Assembly (NCBI GenBank): GCA_017410195.1
Contig: JAFQRF010000070.1
Coordinates: forward strand, 1 to 64,000
Direction: 5' to 3'
DNA length: 64,000 bases
DNA from: Clostridia bacterium
GTDB taxonomy: Bacteria > Bacillota > Clostridia > Oscillospirales > Acutalibacteraceae
In this document: positions 8,341 to 16,907 of the stretch, piece by piece
How positions within the stretch are numbered: the first letter of the stretch is position 1
Layout of the letters: every line of letters begins with the position of its first letter
Notes under the pieces: model-generated
What the model saw: the letters and a program-made list of their open reading frames with translations, nothing else
Told to the model about the DNA's origin: nothing
The model's database searches: none
Translations under genes and position numbers: made by a program

Positions 8341-9528
8341 ATGAAAAAATTAGCAAGTATTTTATTTGCCGTTTCACTTGTATTTTCGTTTTGTGTTTTT
8401 GCAAATGCAGATGATAATGAGCTGAAATTCGGCGCTGACGGCAAATTCACAGTGCTTCAGATAAGCGACCCGCAGGATGACCATTATCCCGCATACGATA
8501 TGGTCAATTTCGTAAAGCTTGCAATCGAGCAGACAAATCCTGATCTTATTGTGTTCACAGGCGATATCGTTGAGGACAATCGTGCCGGTGATATCGGTAT
8601 TGACGGTCAGAGCTTCAGAGAAGGCGTTGTGGCTGACGGCGACTACTATCAGACGCTTATGAACGTGACAAAGGCATGCGAAGCTGTTTTTGCCGAAGCG
8701 GAGGAAAGAGGAATTCCCTTTGCTGTTTGTCAGGGAAACAACGACTATAAGAGCGGTGTCACAAACGAAGACTGGCTCAAAATCTATAACAGCTACGAAA
8801 GCAGCCTCACCGTTGACGAAAGCGATGATGAAGGCGGCAGAATCGACTTCAACCTTGAAATCAAGGGCAGCGACGGAAAAACAGCATTCAATATCTGGAT
8901 GATGGATACAGGTACAGGCTCCGTCACCGAGGAACAGCTCGAATGGTATAAATCCGAAAGTGCGGCACTCAAGGCAGAAAACGGCGGTCAGCCCGTTCCT
9001 TCAATTCTCTTTCAGCATATTCCCACAAGCGATCCTGGCTTCCTTTTTGAGGAGTGCAAGATAACCGACGAAGGCGCAAGACTTGTTGACGGAAAGATTC
9101 TCCGCCTTAACAAAGAAATTGCAAACGGTTATAACGCAAGCGCATTCACAATTCCCGAGGACACAAGTTCGGATTTTAAAGCATGGAAGGAATGCGGCGA
9201 CATTCTCGGTGCATATTTCGGTCATTGGCACACAGAAGGATTCACAGGTACTTATGACGGAATTGAGCTTGGCATGACCTACGGCTGCGAATTCGCGAAG
9301 ACAGGTCCCTACGGAATCAGGGTTTTCACAATGTATGAAAACGATGTTGAGAATTTTGACAATGAAATTTACACCTACGAGGGCGGTGTTAGAACGGGCG
9401 ATGCTCGTTTTGAGCTTCAGACCGATGAACCCTATGCGGTTTATGACAATGAAATTGAAGCGTTTTTTGCAGGAATAAAGAATATTGCGGAGCTTCTCAT
9501 GCTTCAGATTAAAAACATTTTTGCATAA
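8341..9528 (+). CDS. Secreted metallophosphoesterase (calcineurin-like)
   Basis: 395 residues with a signal peptide (KKLASILFAVSLVFSFCVFANAD). The dimetal motifs are in order: DPQDDH (with D in place of the usual DxH), FTGDIVEDN, CQGNNDY (GND rather than GNH), FQHIP and FGHWHTEGF. The enzyme should hydrolyse a phosphoester or pyrophosphate outside the cell; the substrate is unknown. ATG at 8341 is chosen because it has AAGGAG spaced correctly and exposes the signal peptide. The core resembles the phosphoesterase at 23463-24596, which also begins with a FxADGKF motif. Confidence 0.87.
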   Translation: MKKLASILFAVSLVFSFCVFANADDNELKFGADGKFTVLQISDPQDDHYPAYDMVNFVKLAIEQTNPDLIVFTGDIVEDNRAGDIGIDGQSFREGVVADGDYYQTLMNVTKACEAVFAEAEERGIPFAVCQGNNDYKSGVTNEDWLKIYNSYESSLTVDESDDEGGRIDFNLEIKGSDGKTAFNIWMMDTGTGSVTEEQLEWYKSESAALKAENGGQPVPSILFQHIPTSDPGFLFEECKITDEGARLVDGKILRLNKEIANGYNASAFTIPEDTSSDFKAWKECGDILGAYFGHWHTEGFTGTYDGIELGMTYGCEFAKTGPYGIRVFTMYENDVENFDNEIYTYEGGVRTGDARFELQTDEPYAVYDNEIEAFFAGIKNIAELLMLQIKNIFA

Positions 9529-9531
9529 AAA

Positions 9532-9560
9532 TTGACAAATTTGTTTGATTTTGCTATAAT
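9532..9560 (+). promoter_or_regulatory. Promoter of the CAP-domain gene
   Basis: Perfect TTGACA (9532-9537), 17-base spacer, perfect TATAAT (9555-9560). Confidence 0.85.
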
Positions 9561-9612
9561 GCTTATTAATAAAATTTTTACGGACAATTTGCCCGGGAGA
9601 GGATGAATTCTT

Positions 9613-10638
9613 ATGGATTCTGTTATCAAATTCTTTTCAGCGATGATTCTTTCTTTTGTAGTATTTATCAATTCAATCGGCAGCTTTTTAGGTATCGGTG
9701 ATTTAATCCCTACCGAACCCGAGGTTTCCACAACTGCGGTTATTGAGGAAAGCACAACAGAAACCGTTGAAATAACAACAACGAAACCTTCCGAAGAAAC
9801 CACGACTGAACATGTTGTAACCACAACTCTTGCGCCGCAGAATCCTGTTGAGAAAGAAGCGCAGCGTGTCGTTGTTAACGGAAGATATGTATGCTTCGGC
9901 TGGAGTGAGCAGGAAATTACCGATACTCTCGGTGCTGCAACCGAAACTGTCTGCGAAATGAAAAAAGACGGCAAAAGCATAACAAGCCTTGTTTATGCAT
10001 CTGACTACAGCGAGCTTGCTGTTTTTCAGCTTGTTGACGGCGTATTCTCGGGTTTCTATACAATTGATAACGATGCAATTGTTACAGACGGCACAAACGA
10101 ATATTCAATCGCTTCATCCGGTGCAGTTTCACAGTCAAAGCTCAGCATAAAGGAGTATAAGGACTCACATCAGGATAATATCGTTTACGCAATTTATGTT
10201 TCGTATAACGGTTTTTCATTTAAGTCCAAGGATCTCACAAATCAAGACGGTCAGGCAACGCTTAATTTCCATGTTGTTAACGGCTTAAGAGCTATTCATG
10301 GCTCACCTGCACTTGAATATTGCGATGTTGCCGAAACTGCAATCCGTCTTTTCAGTGAGGATATGGCGGCGAGAGGATTCTATGATCATGTGTCGCCCGA
10401 GGGAGAAACGGTTGCGGACAGACTTCATGCTCAGGGAATTAATTTCAAAGCATGTGCGGAAAATATACTGAAAGCGTCAAGCGGCAATACCTTTGCTTAT
10501 GCAGATGCATGGTATAATTCTCATGACGGTCACCGCGAAGGCATGCTCAGCACGGACTATGATTTTGTTGGAATTGCTTTTGTTATTGCGGATGACGGAA
10601 GCACTTACGGCGGTCAGAATTTCTACAGAAATTTTTGA
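9613..10638 (+). CDS. Secreted CAP/SCP-domain protein
   Basis: 341 residues. An N-terminal hydrophobic segment (about 5-25) acts as signal or anchor, followed by a Thr/Glu-rich linker (about 38-75). The middle part (VNGRYVCFGWSEQEITDTLG onwards) resembles the CAP-associated N-terminal domain, and the C-terminal 125 residues are a CAP domain: LRAIHGSPALEY, MAARGFYDHVSPEG, CAENIL, HRE and the terminal GGQNFYRNF. These proteins are common in Firmicutes cell envelopes; activity unproven. A strong promoter precedes it and a bidirectional terminator follows. Confidence 0.88.
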   Translation: MDSVIKFFSAMILSFVVFINSIGSFLGIGDLIPTEPEVSTTAVIEESTTETVEITTTKPSEETTTEHVVTTTLAPQNPVEKEAQRVVVNGRYVCFGWSEQEITDTLGAATETVCEMKKDGKSITSLVYASDYSELAVFQLVDGVFSGFYTIDNDAIVTDGTNEYSIASSGAVSQSKLSIKEYKDSHQDNIVYAIYVSYNGFSFKSKDLTNQDGQATLNFHVVNGLRAIHGSPALEYCDVAETAIRLFSEDMAARGFYDHVSPEGETVADRLHAQGINFKACAENILKASSGNTFAYADAWYNSHDGHREGMLSTDYDFVGIAFVIADDGSTYGGQNFYRNF

Positions 10639-10652
10639 TTTTAAGAAATAAA

Positions 10653-10685
10653 ACACGGAGCGGTTCTTTTTGAGCCGCTCCGTGT
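10653..10685. terminator. Bidirectional terminator between convergent genes
   Basis: An 11-bp GC-rich perfect stem (10653-10663 with 10675-10685). On the minus strand it is followed by TTTTATTT, on the plus strand by CATTTGTTT. It serves the CAP gene and the XRE/TraX operon. Confidence 0.85.
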
Positions 10686-10692
10686 CATTTGT

Positions 10693-11037
10693 TTAGCTGT
10701 TTTTATGTTGTTTTATTATCATTCCGATTATCGAACCGACGAATGAGGGAATCAGCGTGAAGCAGAGGATAAGAACAACCTCAAACGAGCCGAAAACGAA
10801 AAAAGGCATAAAATTCTGCGCTGCAAACATAATTAATGTAAAGGGAATTACATAAATAATATTTTCGTGCGCAAGATATGCGGATAGAATAAGCGTTGTT
10901 AAGGGAAAGAGAAAATAACTTGTTATAAGTCCGAAACCCATTTCGTCTCCGCCGTTCATATTGAGTCCCCATACGAGAAAAATCACAAATTCAAGCGCGG
11001 TTACGGCAACGGAAACAATAAGTCGTTTGTGTTTCAT
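10693..11037 (-). CDS. Small integral membrane protein, unknown
   Basis: 114 residues, four predicted transmembrane helices (for example VAVTALEFVIFLVWGLN, ITSYFLFPLTTLILSAYLA, IIYVIPFTLIMFAAQNF, VVLILCFTLIPSFVGSIIGM). No motif recognised. It is the last gene of the XRE-DUF2157/GDYXXLXY/TraX operon, 12 bases after traX-like. Confidence 0.65.
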   Translation of the reverse strand: MKHKRLIVSVAVTALEFVIFLVWGLNMNGGDEMGFGLITSYFLFPLTTLILSAYLAHENIIYVIPFTLIMFAAQNFMPFFVFGSFEVVLILCFTLIPSFVGSIIGMIIKQHKNS

Positions 11038-11049
11038 ATTACCAACTCC

Positions 11050-11829
11050 TTAAAGGTAGGTTACGGCAAGGTAAATCAGAATCATATGTACGGGATAGAA
11101 TGCGTAAAAGCCATACTGCATAATTTTGCTTGATTTTCCTTTTTTGCCGCCGTAAAGCCAGATGGGAATGAGCGCAAAAACTGCGAAGCCCTGAGTTGCG
11201 ACATAATGTGTTTCACCGAAAATTTCAAGAGGAATCTGCTGACCTTCAAAGAGAATAAGATTCATCAGAAGCATTGCAACAAGCTGTGCAAGCCATGCAA
11301 ACGGGAAGTTTCTGAAAAGGTAGAACATAACAACCGTCAGGAATCCCCAGAATCCGTAGTCAACAAAGCCTATGAAGGAGGCGATTCCGAGAAGAATAAG
11401 CAGAAGAACGGTTTTGACTATTGTTTTTGCATTCGGATTTTTCTTCGCTTTGTCAATCAGCATTATTGCAAGCAGTCCGAAAAGCAGGGTGAACATAACG
11501 TTCTGGTGGTAGGGATAAAACCAGCTTCCGCCGTAGAAAAGGTTGAACGGTATCTCGGAAACAATCGCAAATCCGAGCAGACGGAAAATGTACTTTTTGA
11601 GATTTGAGGTATGAATGAATCCCTCGGAAATCATAAATGCAAATATGGGGAAGGTCATTCTGCCCACATATGTCATCCAATCGTTGCCCGGCACAACCTT
11701 TGCCCAAAGATGGTCGCAAATCATAAATGCCATTGCAAGGATGCGGAGCATATTCGATGTCAGTCCGCCGAAGGGAATTTTGTTAAGCGGTGTCCTTGTC
11801 GGGAGTTTTTTTATAAATTCGCTATTCAT
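11050..11829 (-). CDS. TraX family membrane protein
   Basis: About 259 residues, polytopic. The pattern LRILAMAFMICDHLWAK, YVGRMTFPIFAFMISEGFIHT and the C-terminal QYGFYAFYPVHMILIYL is that of TraX proteins, which share the acyltransferase-3 architecture and N-acetylate pilin on F plasmids. Chromosomal Firmicutes copies have no conjugation genes beside them, as here, and may act as envelope acyltransferases. Start at the second ATG (11829), because AAAGGAGA abuts the first (11835). The gap to the upstream gene is 2 bases. Confidence 0.85.
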   Translation of the reverse strand: MNSEFIKKLPTRTPLNKIPFGGLTSNMLRILAMAFMICDHLWAKVVPGNDWMTYVGRMTFPIFAFMISEGFIHTSNLKKYIFRLLGFAIVSEIPFNLFYGGSWFYPYHQNVMFTLLFGLLAIMLIDKAKKNPNAKTIVKTVLLLILLGIASFIGFVDYGFWGFLTVVMFYLFRNFPFAWLAQLVAMLLMNLILFEGQQIPLEIFGETHYVATQGFAVFALIPIWLYGGKKGKSSKIMQYGFYAFYPVHMILIYLAVTYL

Positions 11830-11831
11830 TT

Positions 11832-12392
11832 TCATTCTCCTTTCAGATTCCTGATGTATTCCTCGGCTTCAATGCCGTCAATATAAAATTCGTTGGCAAT
11901 TGCCTTGCCTTTATAAACCGAAAGGCTGACGGTTACCTCATGACCGTCAAGCAAGTTTATTTCGCCTTCCCATAAGGAATCCATAATAATCTCTTGAGTT
12001 TCGGTACTTATCAGGTCGAGCTTTATATCCTTTGAATAGTAATAAGAAACAGTTTCAACCGCAAAGCCGTCTACGTCGAGATAGTCTTTATCTTCGGGCT
12101 TTTTACCGGATAATTCCGAAATATAAGCAAGCGAGTTTTCATCGGTGTCGATTATTGCATACACGTTTTTAATGCCGGAGAAGTCATTATCATTAAAACC
12201 GTATTTCAGCTTACAGGTTATATTGACATATTCCGAAAAATCGCCCGTCAGATAAGCATTCTGAGTTGCGAAGGTGTATTCGGTGCCGTATTTGCGGACT
12301 ATATAATCAGTTATGGGATTGATAATCGCAAGAGCAACGGCAATGATAAGCTGGACTGATAAAAGGATAATAACGGGCTTTGATTTACGCAT
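11832..12392 (-). CDS. GDYXXLXY-like membrane-anchored protein
   Basis: 186 residues. One N-terminal transmembrane helix (VIILLSVQLIIAVALAIINP) precedes an extracytoplasmic region with LTGDFSEYVNITCKLKY, which resembles the GDYXXLXY motif of proteins usually found with DUF2157 membrane proteins. That is the gene just upstream here, whose end it overlaps by 8 bases (translational coupling). Start MRKSK at 12392 is set by AAAGGAGG; the longer open frame upstream is only shadow. Function unknown. Confidence 0.65.
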   Translation of the reverse strand: MRKSKPVIILLSVQLIIAVALAIINPITDYIVRKYGTEYTFATQNAYLTGDFSEYVNITCKLKYGFNDNDFSGIKNVYAIIDTDENSLAYISELSGKKPEDKDYLDVDGFAVETVSYYYSKDIKLDLISTETQEIIMDSLWEGEINLLDGHEVTVSLSVYKGKAIANEFYIDGIEAEEYIRNLKGE

Positions 12393-13827
12393 TTTTCTCC
12401 GCCTCCTTTGCCTTGAATGCCTTGGACATTCTGTAGTTGAGGAAAAGCAGGATTGCGCCCATAACAATGCAGGCGATGCCGCTGTAAATGATTTCAAATT
12501 TGCCGGCGAAAATCGTGATATAAACAAGTACGCAGAGCATTATCAATCCGAAATTGACTGTCAGAAGCTTTGCTTTTCTTATGCCTGAAACGATTATTGC
12601 AATGCTTGCGGCAAGCGAAAACAGAGTGATGATAATGTTGATTGCAATATTGCATTTATCATCGAAGAATTCTGCAGTCGTGGCGCTGACAGTGCACAGA
12701 GCGGCTGTCAGAGATGAAAAAACAACAAATACCGTTTTTTCGGGATGATTTTTAAAGCTTTTTTTGCCGATAATAATGCCTGCAGCAATGATTATTGCGG
12801 CTGCAAACGGAGCAATTCCCGGAAACCGAAGCTCAGGATTGTCTGTATAAAAACGGTAACCTCTGATGAAATCCGTGCTTTCAACGCACATTGCGCACAT
12901 TATCGCAGATATGGCAGGCACGCAGATATATCTGAACGGATATGCGGGGTTATCTTCTTTGTCTGCGGCATAAAGTGCGGTCAGAATGCCGATGATCATA
13001 CAGAATACTATGGGAGCTTCACCTGCATCCGATGTTCTTTCCGAAAAGATGAGCAATATAGCCGAAGCGGAAATAATCACAAGCCAGGTTGAATATTTAC
13101 GCCTGTAGTCGTCACGGGGCTGTCTGATGACAAAAACAAGTCCTGCGGCGAAGAGAATAAGTCCCGTGATTGCTGAGAAAAATGTTATATTATACGCTTC
13201 TTCCATAATGAAAAAGGTTGTTATTCCGAAATAAACCGTGAGCGGAAAAACGGAATTCATTATGAATGCAACCGGAAGTGTCAGAATTGCAAGACCGATT
13301 GTTGACGTGTAAAAATCGATGTCAACGCTGAACATTGCAACAACAAGGCAGAGCGTTGCAACAAGACCCGCAACCCACGCTACGGATGAGCCTTCGCTCC
13401 AACCGATGCTGTTTCGCTTTTTCACATATGACCACGCAGCAACCGTGCCGCCGACGATGAGAGGAAGAAAGCTCAGCAGAGCAAGAAAGATATCGGGGAG
13501 CATATCCCAGAAATAAACAATGATGATGATAAGACCGGTTGCGGTCAGAAGTGAGCCGAGAGTTGCAAAAACAATGTTCATTGTCTTTCTTCTGTCGGGT
13601 TTGGGTGCTTCGAGACCGATATTTCTTTTTTCGCCGTAAATGATTTCTTCAATCCCCGTACCGAATGCTTCCGCAAGAAGCTCGAGCATATCAATTCCGG
13701 GCTGAGTGCGATCGTTCTCCCAACTGGAAACGGTTTGTCGGGTGACATTTATTTTTTCTGCAAGCTCGCCTTGAGTCATTGATTTTTCGGCTCGAAGCTT
13801 TTTGATGTTTTTTGAAACCCTAGCCAT
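12385..13827 (-). CDS. XRE-type regulator fused to a DUF2157-like multi-helix membrane domain
   Basis: 480 residues. Residues 1-65 form a helix-turn-helix of the XRE/Cro type (LRAEKSMTQGELAEKINVTRQTVSSWENDRTQPGIDMLELLAEAFG). The remainder is about twelve hydrophobic helices with WSEGSSVAWVAGLVATL and later segments resembling DUF2157. A DNA-binding domain tethered to a large membrane domain suggests a one-component membrane sensor. Start has AAGGAGGTGA. It heads the operon with the GDYXXLXY-like, TraX and small membrane genes, and an imperfect palindrome TACAATGTGTTGCA at 13882-13895 upstream could be an autoregulatory site (weak). Confidence 0.8.
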   Translation of the reverse strand: MARVSKNIKKLRAEKSMTQGELAEKINVTRQTVSSWENDRTQPGIDMLELLAEAFGTGIEEIIYGEKRNIGLEAPKPDRRKTMNIVFATLGSLLTATGLIIIIVYFWDMLPDIFLALLSFLPLIVGGTVAAWSYVKKRNSIGWSEGSSVAWVAGLVATLCLVVAMFSVDIDFYTSTIGLAILTLPVAFIMNSVFPLTVYFGITTFFIMEEAYNITFFSAITGLILFAAGLVFVIRQPRDDYRRKYSTWLVIISASAILLIFSERTSDAGEAPIVFCMIIGILTALYAADKEDNPAYPFRYICVPAISAIMCAMCVESTDFIRGYRFYTDNPELRFPGIAPFAAAIIIAAGIIIGKKSFKNHPEKTVFVVFSSLTAALCTVSATTAEFFDDKCNIAINIIITLFSLAASIAIIVSGIRKAKLLTVNFGLIMLCVLVYITIFAGKFEIIYSGIACIVMGAILLFLNYRMSKAFKAKEAEKNA

Positions 13828-13915
13828 AGGCAGGTCACCTCCTTGGCTTTATTCTTACATGTTTATCCGAAAAAGTCACGCTACAATGTGTTGCATTAAG
13901 GTTTTTTTGCAAAAA

Positions 13916-15271
13916 TTATCTGGTAACCGTCTTTACCCAGTTGAATCTGTTGACCTTTACAACCGCAACGGCGCATTTGAGAACCTGGTCTGCTTTAAGG
14001 CAGGCGAAGGTGACCCATACGGGAAATTCAAAAACAAACGCACTCAATGCGCTCAGCGGAAGGACAATCAGCCACATAAAGATGATGTCGTTTTTGAGTA
14101 CAAACGAGGTTTCGCCTCCGCCCGAAACAATTCCGCAAAGGCAGGGGGCTTCATATGCCGTGCCGATAACAGTAACGCAGAGTACCCATATAAACTGATT
14201 TGTTATTTCAAGCGTTTCGGGTGAAGCGTTGTAAAATCCGACAATAAGATTTTTTACTGTAAGAAGAATTGCACTTGATGCAACGCCTATAGCAAGGAAG
14301 ATAAGCTGAAGATTTTTACTTCGGCGTTTTATTATATCCATACCCATGTTTTCACCGACTGTTTTGCCGATAAGCACGCAGGCGGCGTTGCCCGAAGCGT
14401 AACAGATAACCGTTGCTACCTGAAAAAGTGTTGTTGCAATGCTGTTTGCGGCAATTGCGCTTTCAACAAGTCTGCCGATGATTGCGCCCTGAATGCTCAT
14501 TGCAATTCCCCACGAAACGCTGCTCATCATCAGCGGTAAGCCTGTTTTGAAATAGTCTTTGACCATTGCTTTATCTGTGATGAACAAATCTCGGATTCGA
14601 AGCTTGAGTTTTTTATCAACGGCGAGAATATAAATAACGGTAACCGCAAGCTCAATTGCTCTTGAAACGAGGGTTGCTGCCGCCGCACCTCTTATTCCCA
14701 TTTCAGGCGCACCGAATTTGCCGTAAATAAGAACATAGTTAAGAAAAATATTGAGTGCAAATGATGAAAGTGAAACATAAAATCCTATTTTGACTGTTTC
14801 AACGCTTCTGAGAATCGCAAGAAGAATTGTTGATAAGGTATACATTAAATATGTATGCTTTATGATGTCAAGATAGAGTACCGCCTGCTCAATGACGGCT
14901 TCTTTATCCGTGAAAAGGCGGATGAGTGTTTCGGGTGCGATTGCGGCAAAGGCAAAAATCAGCATTGTGAAAATAATTCCGAGCCACATTGCGACCGACG
15001 ATACCTTGTGAATGGGTTTTGTTTCTTTCTGACCCCAATATTGCGAGGCAATAACCGTCATGCCCGATGCGATGCCCGATGCCGCCATGTTGAGGAAAAA
15101 CTGAATGTTGTTGCAAATTCCGACACCGCTGAGTGCAGTTTCACTGTATGCGCCCATCATAACCGAGTCGGCAAGATTGACACCGAAAACAATCAGGTTT
15201 TGCAGTGCAAGGGTCAGTGTCATGGTAAAAAATGCTTTGTAGAATCCGCTGTCCGATAGCTTCTTTTTCAT
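13916..15271 (-). CDS. MATE family efflux transporter
   Basis: 451 residues, about 12 transmembrane helices. The first helices LALQNLIVFGVNLADSVMMGAYSETALSGVGICN and GMTVIASQYWGQKE are classic MATE signatures, with the second half repeating the pattern (SMSIQGAIIGRLVESAIAANSIATTLFQV). It exports cationic drugs or metabolites using Na+ or H+ gradients. Monocistronic, with its own promoter. Confidence 0.93.
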   Translation of the reverse strand: MKKKLSDSGFYKAFFTMTLTLALQNLIVFGVNLADSVMMGAYSETALSGVGICNNIQFFLNMAASGIASGMTVIASQYWGQKETKPIHKVSSVAMWLGIIFTMLIFAFAAIAPETLIRLFTDKEAVIEQAVLYLDIIKHTYLMYTLSTILLAILRSVETVKIGFYVSLSSFALNIFLNYVLIYGKFGAPEMGIRGAAAATLVSRAIELAVTVIYILAVDKKLKLRIRDLFITDKAMVKDYFKTGLPLMMSSVSWGIAMSIQGAIIGRLVESAIAANSIATTLFQVATVICYASGNAACVLIGKTVGENMGMDIIKRRSKNLQLIFLAIGVASSAILLTVKNLIVGFYNASPETLEITNQFIWVLCVTVIGTAYEAPCLCGIVSGGGETSFVLKNDIIFMWLIVLPLSALSAFVFEFPVWVTFACLKADQVLKCAVAVVKVNRFNWVKTVTR

Positions 15272-15304
15272 TTTTGTTCTCCTTGTTTTGCATGGTTACA
15301 ATTT

Positions 15305-15333
15305 AGTATATCATCGAAAAAAGCTGTTTTCAA
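15305..15333 (-). promoter_or_regulatory. Promoter of the MATE gene
   Basis: Minus strand TTGAAA (15328-15333), 17-base spacer, TATACT (15305-15310). Confidence 0.65.
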
Positions 15334-15466
15334 TCATACATTTATAAAAAGTTATATGAATCTTAAGAAAACCATAAGAAATTTATTCTTATTTAGAAAA
15401 ATAGCAAAAAGGACAGATGTTATACTATCGGCAGGGACAAAAGAATTTTTAAGGACGGTATATTTA

Positions 15467-16033
15467 ATGAACGTTTATGATTTTGACAATACGATTTACA
15501 GAGGCGAATCGGGCGTTGATCTTTTTCTCGGCTATCTCAAAAAATACCCGAAGCTTCTTAAGATGTTTCCCATGGCAGTAAAGTGCATTTATAAATACAA
15601 GACCGGCAAAATGTCGCTTGACGAGGTTATGGACAAGTATGCAGGCGTTGTTGAGAATTTTGCTCAGTCAATTGAAGATATCGAAGGTGACGTTGTTGAT
15701 TTCTGGGATAAAAACAGCAGCAAGATAAAGTCGTTTTATCTCAGACAGAGACAGGATGATGATATTATAATCTCAGCATGCCTTGATGTGGTGCTTGAAG
15801 AAATCTGCCGCAGACTTAATATCAAAAATTTTGTCGGCTCAAAAACAGATCTTGAAAGCAGAAAACTTGTTGATTTTTGTTTCCGTGAAAACAAGGTCAA
15901 GGCTTTCAAGGAAAAATTCCCCGATGCTGAAATTGATAATTTTTACACGGATTCGCTCAATGACCAGCCCATGATTGACCTTGCTCGCAATGCATATCTC
16001 GTCAAGGGCGACAGACTGATAAAGATAAAATAG
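15467..16033 (+). CDS. HAD-superfamily phosphatase (SerB-like, HAD-IB)
   Basis: 188 residues beginning MNVYDFDNTIYRGESGVD, where DFDNT is HAD motif I with the nucleophile Asp. IISACLD is motif II, a Lys before FKEKFPDA is motif III, and YTDSLNDQPMI is motif IV. The small all-helical cap fits a phosphoserine-phosphatase-like enzyme with unknown substrate. Start 15467 is chosen because motif I must be near the N-terminus and AAGGACGG precedes it; the longer open frame from 15356 is unlikely to be used. A terminator follows. Confidence 0.85.
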   Translation: MNVYDFDNTIYRGESGVDLFLGYLKKYPKLLKMFPMAVKCIYKYKTGKMSLDEVMDKYAGVVENFAQSIEDIEGDVVDFWDKNSSKIKSFYLRQRQDDDIIISACLDVVLEEICRRLNIKNFVGSKTDLESRKLVDFCFRENKVKAFKEKFPDAEIDNFYTDSLNDQPMIDLARNAYLVKGDRLIKIK

Positions 16034-16047
16034 TGAATAACATTAAG

Positions 16048-16087
16048 ACAGACTGTACCGAAATTTTCGGTAACGGTCTGTTTTTTT
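16048..16087 (+). terminator. Rho-independent terminator of the HAD gene
   Basis: A long hairpin with outer arms ACAGAC/GGTCTGT and inner ACCGAAA/TTTCGGT, followed by seven T (16081-16087). Confidence 0.85.
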
Positions 16088-16099
16088 GTTGCAAACGCT

Positions 16100-16146
16100 G
16101 ATGTCAAGTGAAAAAGCTTGACATCGGTTCTGCTTTTGTGTATAAT
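16100..16146 (+). promoter_or_regulatory. Consensus promoter overlapped by a perfect inverted repeat
   Basis: TTGACA at 16118-16123, 17-base spacer, TATAAT at 16141-16146: a full consensus promoter. A perfect 9-base inverted repeat, GATGTCAAG (16100-16108) and CTTGACATC (16117-16125), separated by 8 bases, overlaps the -35 box, as an operator for a dimeric repressor would. Confidence 0.72.
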
Positions 16147-16152
16147 GGCGAC

Positions 16153-16229
16153 TTGTGTGGCGTTCAGAAACACTTAGCGTAACGAAAATTATCCGACAAA
16201 AACACGGTTAGGATTATGTTTGCCACGCC
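16153..16229 (+). promoter_or_regulatory. Structured 5' leader of the NlpC/P60 gene, possible riboswitch
   Basis: The leader from the predicted transcript start to the ribosome site is closed by a 7-bp helix: GTGTGGC (16155-16161) with GCCACGC (16222-16228). Inside are a CGTT/AACG pairing (16161-16184) and a second hairpin around ATCCGAC/GTTAGGAT (16191-16213). The closing helix ends directly before the GGAGG site, so it could gate initiation. I cannot match it to a known riboswitch class; many clostridial wall hydrolases are under c-di-AMP riboswitches, but this leader lacks that motif and is too short. Confidence 0.4.
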
Positions 16230-16241
16230 ATGGAGGTAAAA

Positions 16242-16859
16242 ATGAAAAAAACACAGAAGATAATCGCATTTATAACAGCAGCGGTAATTATGCTCGGTTC
16301 ATTCGCTTTCGCAGCACTCGGCGCAGAACCCGTTAAGGGCAGCGAGGTTGCGGCTTTTGCAAGCAGTTTTGAAGGCTGCGGCTATCAGTACGCAAGCAAG
16401 GGTCCCAACAAGTTTGACTGTTCAGGCTTTATTTATTATGTTCTCGGCAATTTCGGCATCAAAGCAGGCAACAGCACAGCAGATTACAACACAAAAGAAA
16501 AAGCAAAGAACTACGGCACTGTTATTGACAATATTGAAGATGCGCTGCCCGGTGACATCATCGTTTGGGGCAGTCACGTTGCTGTTTATCTCGGCGAAGG
16601 CAAAAATATTTCGGCGCTCAACTCAAATACGGGTGTTTGCATAAGAGATGTTGCGGATTTCCGTGATAAGCACGGTGTTAAGAATCCTTCCCACTTTTTC
16701 ATAAGACCTTATGAATACGTTGAGGAAACGGAGGAAACCGTTACCGAAGCAGAAACTCAGCCCGAACGCATCTCTCTCAAAGACAGAATCAAGGAGAGAA
16801 GAGAAGCAAGACGTGAGTTCGTCAGAAATATGTGGGAACCCGTTATTTCAAAATTCTGA
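16242..16859 (+). CDS. Secreted NlpC/P60 peptidoglycan endopeptidase
   Basis: 206 residues with a signal peptide (KKTQKIIAFITAAVIMLGSFAFAALGA). The NlpC/P60 domain spans about 25-150: KFDCSGFIYYVLG holds the catalytic Cys, and GSHVAVYLGEGK holds the catalytic His. A basic, Arg/Lys-rich C-terminal tail follows an acidic TE-rich linker. It should cut stem peptides in the cell wall. Start 16242 follows GGAGG with good spacing. The gene has a consensus promoter, an operator-like repeat and a structured leader, so it is probably tightly regulated. Confidence 0.92.
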   Translation: MKKTQKIIAFITAAVIMLGSFAFAALGAEPVKGSEVAAFASSFEGCGYQYASKGPNKFDCSGFIYYVLGNFGIKAGNSTADYNTKEKAKNYGTVIDNIEDALPGDIIVWGSHVAVYLGEGKNISALNSNTGVCIRDVADFRDKHGVKNPSHFFIRPYEYVEETEETVTEAETQPERISLKDRIKERREARREFVRNMWEPVISKF

Positions 16860-16867
16860 TAAAATCA

Positions 16868-16900
16868 AAGACCTGTGTGGCGATAAACCACACAGGTCTT
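16868..16900. terminator. Bidirectional terminator between the P60 and glycosidase genes
   Basis: A perfect 13-bp stem AAGACCTGTGTGG/CCACACAGGTCTT with a 7-base loop, followed by ATTGTTTTT on the plus strand. It serves both convergent units. Confidence 0.88.
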
Positions 16901-16907
16901 ATTGTTT

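Noticed and set aside
11050..11829. Integrated conjugative element signalled by TraX
   Set aside because: No relaxase, integrase, type IV secretion or att-like repeats nearby; chromosomal TraX proteins are common in Firmicutes.
12393..12527. Long N-terminal extension of the GDYXXLXY-like protein
   Set aside because: It overlaps the real end of the XRE gene in another frame; the ATG at 12392 has a proper AAAGGAGG site.
16153..16229. c-di-AMP (ydaO-type) riboswitch before the P60 gene
   Set aside because: The leader is only about 80 bases and lacks the conserved core; only a generic structured leader can be supported.
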